In this document: piece after piece, positions 61,458 to 64,000 of the stretch
How positions within the stretch are numbered: position 1 is the stretch's first letter
How the letters are laid out: every line of letters begins with the position of its first letter
Origin: Sulfurospirillum oryzae
GTDB taxonomy: Bacteria > Campylobacterota > Campylobacteria > Campylobacterales > Sulfurospirillaceae
Direction: 5' to 3'
Assembly: GCF_025770725.1 (NCBI RefSeq)
Contig: NZ_JANZKZ010000002.1
Location: 186,001-250,000 of the forward strand
DNA length: 64,000 bases
Made by a program: the position numbers and the translations under genes
Notes under the pieces: model-generated
What the model saw: only the letters and a program-made list of their open reading frames with translations
Told to the model about the DNA's origin: nothing
Databases searched by the model: none

Positions 61458-62888
61458 ATGCAATTTGAAGTTGTTATTGGACTTGAAGTTCATGCTCAGT
61501 TAAATACAAAAACCAAGATTTTTTGCAGTTGTCCAACCAGTTTTGGCGACGAACCTAATACCAACGTGTGTGAAGTCTGTTTAGGACTTCCTGGAGCTTT
61601 ACCTGTTTTAAACAAAGAAGCTGTCAAAAAAGCCATTGCACTAGGCACTGCTATCAATGCAACCGTTAATCAAAAATCTATTTTTAACCGTAAAAACTAC
61701 TTCTACCCAGACCTTCCAAAGGGTTATCAAATCAGCCAATTTGAGATACCTATCGTTGAAGCGGGTGAAATTTATATTGACTTTGAAGATGGCACAACAA
61801 AACGCATTGGTGTGACACGCGCGCACCTTGAAGAGGATGCTGGTAAAAACATTCACCACGGTAATGTCTCTCATGTGGACTTAAACCGTGCTGGAACACC
61901 GCTTCTTGAGATTGTGAGTGAGCCTGATATGAGAAGCTCAGAAGAGGCAATTTTGTATCTTAAAAAGCTTCATGCCATTTTACGCTACCTCGACATCAGT
62001 GATGCCAATATGCAAGAAGGAAGCTTCCGTTGTGATGCGAACGTTTCTATTCGCCCTAAAGGCGATACGAAGCTTTATACCAGAGCTGAGATTAAGAACC
62101 TAAACTCATTTAAATTTATCCAAAAAGCGATTGACTACGAAGTAGAGCGTCAAAGTAATGCCTGGGAAGATGGCATTTATGAGAGGGAAGTGGTTCAAGA
62201 AACCAGACTTTACGATACTGAAAAAAATGAAACAAGAAGCATGAGAGGTAAAGAAGACAGTGCTGAGTATCGCTATTTCCCAGATCCAGACCTATTGCCA
62301 GTGCTTATTCCTGATGATATGCTCGCAGAGTGTATCCAAATTCCAGAACTTCCCGATCAAAAGCGTGATCGTTTCCTTAAAGAGTATGGCATTAAAGAGT
62401 ACGATGCCAATGTGATTACCTCCAGTGTTGAAATGGCGCATTTTTACGAAACTATGATCAATGAAGGCGCAGGGGCTAAGAACTCTGTAACATGGCTCAC
62501 CGTTGAGCTTTTGGCGCGATTAAGTCATGGTGTGACTCTTATGACTTCGCCTGTGGATGCAATTAAACTAGCAGCGATTGTTAAACGCATTGAAGATGGG
62601 ACCATTAGTGGCAAAGCGGCGAAAGAGGTACTTGATTATCTGATGGAAGAGCGTGTGAGTGTTGATGATGCCATTGAAAAACTCGGTCTTAAACAAGTCA
62701 GTGATGATGGTGCAATTTTAGCAATCATCGATGCAATCATCAGTGCAAATGCTGATAAAGTCGCAGAATACAGAAGTGGAAAAGATAAACTTTTTGGTTT
62801 CTTTGTTGGTCAAACGATGAAAGAGAGCAAAGGGGCAGCTAATCCTGCTAAAGTGAATGAACTTTTAAAATCTAGACTTGATGTATAA
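61458..62888 (+). CDS. gatB: Aspartyl/glutamyl-tRNA(Asn/Gln) amidotransferase subunit B
   Basis: 476 residues. [20 protein letters not shown] at the N-terminus, [51 protein letters not shown] and the C-terminal GatB/YqeY helical tail ([17 protein letters not shown]). It converts misacylated Glu-tRNA(Gln) or Asp-tRNA(Asn) together with GatA and GatC, not in the window. It is 15 bases after the thiE-like gene. Confidence 0.97.
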   Translation: MQFEVVIGLEVHAQLNTKTKIFCSCPTSFGDEPNTNVCEVCLGLPGALPVLNKEAVKKAIALGTAINATVNQKSIFNRKNYFYPDLPKGYQISQFEIPIVEAGEIYIDFEDGTTKRIGVTRAHLEEDAGKNIHHGNVSHVDLNRAGTPLLEIVSEPDMRSSEEAILYLKKLHAILRYLDISDANMQEGSFRCDANVSIRPKGDTKLYTRAEIKNLNSFKFIQKAIDYEVERQSNAWEDGIYEREVVQETRLYDTEKNETRSMRGKEDSAEYRYFPDPDLLPVLIPDDMLAECIQIPELPDQKRDRFLKEYGIKEYDANVITSSVEMAHFYETMINEGAGAKNSVTWLTVELLARLSHGVTLMTSPVDAIKLAAIVKRIEDGTISGKAAKEVLDYLMEERVSVDDAIEKLGLKQVSDDGAILAIIDAIISANADKVAEYRSGKDKLFGFFVGQTMKESKGAANPAKVNELLKSRLDV

Positions 62889-62900
62889 GCGAGGGAGAGC

Positions 62901-63788
62901 GTGAGTATAGCGGTCATTGGAGCTGGGAAATGGGGACAAGCACTTCAGTTTGCACTTTCTCGTAATGTTACATGTAAGATCACCTCACGCCAAATAAAAC
63001 CTCTTGAAAACTTTGTCAGCCTTGAAGAGGCTTTAAAGTGTGAGTACCTTATCTTTGCACTTCCTGCTCAAGTCGTTCGTGGCTGGCTTGAGGCGCATTT
63101 TACATTTAGTGGTCAAAAAATTCTGGTTGCTGCCAAAGGCATAGAGCAGGGAAGTGGGGCATTTCTGAATGAAATTTTTGCCAAGCATGTTCCCGAAGAT
63201 CATCTCAGTTTTTTATCGGGTCCATCATTCGCAAGTGAGGTCATGCAAGGACTTCCTACTGCCGTTGTCATTAATTCAACCAATGAAACCCTCTCCAAAG
63301 AGTTTGCCGCATTTTTCCCAACATTTATTAAAACGTATACTTCTAAAGATGTCATTGGTGCGGAAGTGTGTGGGGCTTATAAAAATGTTCTTGCCATTGC
63401 GAGTGGTATTTGCGATGGACTAAAGCTGGGCAATAATGCAAGAGCGAGTTTAATCGCCCGTGGTCTTGTTGAGATGCGCCGTTTTGGAAAATTCTTTGGT
63501 GCGCAGGATGAGACTTTTTTGGGCTTAAGTGGCGCAGGAGATCTTTTTTTAACCGCTTCAAGTACGCTCTCTCGTAACTACCGTGTCGGTCTTTTTTTGG
63601 CTGAAGGCAAAAAACTTGAAGATATTTTAAATGAATTAGGTGAAGTGGCAGAGGGTGTGTTTACTTCCGAAGCAATCTTCGAGCTTTCCACTAAACATTC
63701 TATTTATACACCCATTGCCCATGAAATAGCACTTATTCTAAAAGGCAAAGAGCCTCGAATAAGCGTGAAAGATTTATTGGCTGATTGA
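62901..63788 (+). CDS. gpsA: Glycerol-3-phosphate dehydrogenase [NAD(P)+]
   Basis: 295 residues. NAD-binding IAVIGAGKWGQALQ, LPAQVVR, VAAKGIEQ, LSGPSFASEV, CGAYKNVLAIASGICDGLKLGNNARASLI and LSGAGDLFLT. It makes glycerol 3-phosphate for phospholipid synthesis. It is slightly shorter than usual (about 330) with compact loops. GTG start after GAGGGAG. Its TGA overlaps the next ATG. Confidence 0.95.
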   Translation: MSIAVIGAGKWGQALQFALSRNVTCKITSRQIKPLENFVSLEEALKCEYLIFALPAQVVRGWLEAHFTFSGQKILVAAKGIEQGSGAFLNEIFAKHVPEDHLSFLSGPSFASEVMQGLPTAVVINSTNETLSKEFAAFFPTFIKTYTSKDVIGAEVCGAYKNVLAIASGICDGLKLGNNARASLIARGLVEMRRFGKFFGAQDETFLGLSGAGDLFLTASSTLSRNYRVGLFLAEGKKLEDILNELGEVAEGVFTSEAIFELSTKHSIYTPIAHEIALILKGKEPRISVKDLLAD

Positions 63789-64000
63789 TGCTAAAAATCC
63801 TACTTACTTGCCTACTTTTTTCTTCGCTTTTGCACGCTAAAACACCTCCTTTGGAAGATATGATTGCCCAGATGATTATGATTGGTTTTGATGGAACCAA
63901 AGAGGGTGATAAATGGGTTGACCAAATCGCCAAAGACATTAAGCGTGAAAAGATTGGCGGGGTTTTCTTAATGGATAAAAACATTCAAAGCCCGACACAA
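63788..64000 (+). CDS. Glycoside hydrolase family 3-type protein, N-terminal part (cut by window edge)
   Basis: 71 codons are visible. A signal peptide (about 1-17; LLTCLLFSSLLHA) is followed by LEDMIAQMIMIGFDGTKEG and IKREKIGGVFLMDKN, the start pattern of family 3 glycosidases such as beta-N-acetylhexosaminidases. It starts with ATG overlapping the gpsA stop (TGATG). The export signal suggests a periplasmic enzyme, unlike cytoplasmic NagZ. The catalytic residues lie outside the window. Confidence 0.75.
   Translation, partial: MLKILLTCLLFSSLLHAKTPPLEDMIAQMIMIGFDGTKEGDKWVDQIAKDIKREKIGGVFLMDKNIQSPTQ

Larger units (their letters stand above)
1014..62977. repeat. Highly iterated palindrome TTACATGTAA (36 dispersed copies)
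   Basis: Exact 10-base copies begin at 1014, 7501, 8867, 9199, 15851, 16559, 17209, 21140, 21370, 21820, 23608, 25387, 27431, 28938, 28981, 29017, 30888, 32370, 32785, 32807, 34135, 35964, 37668, 38307, 43892, 44109, 46505, 49899, 50978, 52258, 52602, 56189, 57470, 60957, 61149 and 62968. Sixteen of them extend to TTTACATGTAAA. Near copies occur at about 5400 and 17737. Copies lie in genes on both strands and between genes. This span marks the dispersed set, not a continuous element. Confidence 0.9.

Noticed and set aside
1014-62977. TTACATGTAA copies as ends of an insertion sequence, or as a single regulator's operator set
   Set aside because: They are dispersed, symmetric, mostly inside coding sequence of unrelated genes, and not spaced as element ends. 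There are too many for an ordinary operator set.

Overview
The window looks like a chromosomal segment of a Sulfurospirillum-like member of the Campylobacterota (free-living relatives of Campylobacter). This is inferred from gene content and protein style. The flagellar block rsmD–flgI–flgJ–flgM–flgN–flgK has the Campylobacter-type order, atpB stands apart from the other ATP synthase genes, flagellar and motility genes carry sigma-28 type promoters, and anaerobic metabolism is prominent (nif-linked genes, iorAB with phenylacetate-CoA ligases, a Hyf-type membrane complex). No tRNA, rRNA operon, CRISPR array, prophage or intact insertion sequence was seen.

Layout. 1-184: start of cstA (minus strand). 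525-6217: a nitrogen-fixation-linked group (aldo/keto reductase, fumarate-reductase-type flavoprotein, nifT, a nifA without DNA-binding domain, a degenerate SIR2-like protein) and a convergent superoxide reductase. 6236-6408: a MITE-like inverted repeat. 6509-8041: a pair of proteins resembling SdhE and SdhB that have lost their iron-sulfur cysteines. 8234-11716: thiL, truD, rnpB and a cation/proton antiporter. 11733-15664: c-di-GMP enzymes with a small Xre regulator. 15661-18686: TPP riboswitch and thiD-cytX-thiM. 18761-23596: Dps-like ferritin, soluble zinc-type chemoreceptor, phnP-like hydrolase, acidic protein, ABC-F ATPase. 23742-25321: motAB. 25447-29569: DNA repair genes (TIGR03915/TIGR03916 pair, photolyase) and a nitroreductase. 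29690-32764: Cache chemoreceptor and a DUF523/DUF1722 protein. 32821-38214: iorA-iorB-paaK-ACT-paaK operon, then a sodium:solute symporter with a small accessory subunit. 40373-48805: flagellar genes on both strands. 48805-50359: lone peptide-type permease and a TIGR02757 protein. 50356-57584: six-gene Hyf-like complex. 57821-59879: SulP transporter and a tautomerase. 59940-64000: atpB, a small membrane protein, thiE-like, gatB, gpsA, start of a GH3 glycosidase.

How the genes fit together. Thiamine synthesis and salvage is spread over thiL, the riboswitch operon and the thiE-like gene. The ior/paaK operon would oxidise arylpyruvates to arylacetyl-CoA and recover ATP or activate arylacetates. 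The Hyf-like complex has ion-pumping subunits and an iron-sulfur small subunit, but the large subunit lacks the NiFe-binding cysteines. It is therefore best read as an energy-converting hydrogenase-related (Ehr) complex rather than a hydrogenase.

The most striking signal is not a gene. The palindrome TTACATGTAA, often extended to TTTACATGTAAA, occurs 36 times by hand count, where random expectation is well below one. It lies inside genes in all reading frames (read as LHVK, FTCK/LTCK, or tyrosine-methionine-stop) and between genes, once overlapping the -35 element of the motAB promoter. It behaves like a highly iterated palindrome comparable in kind to cyanobacterial HIP1.
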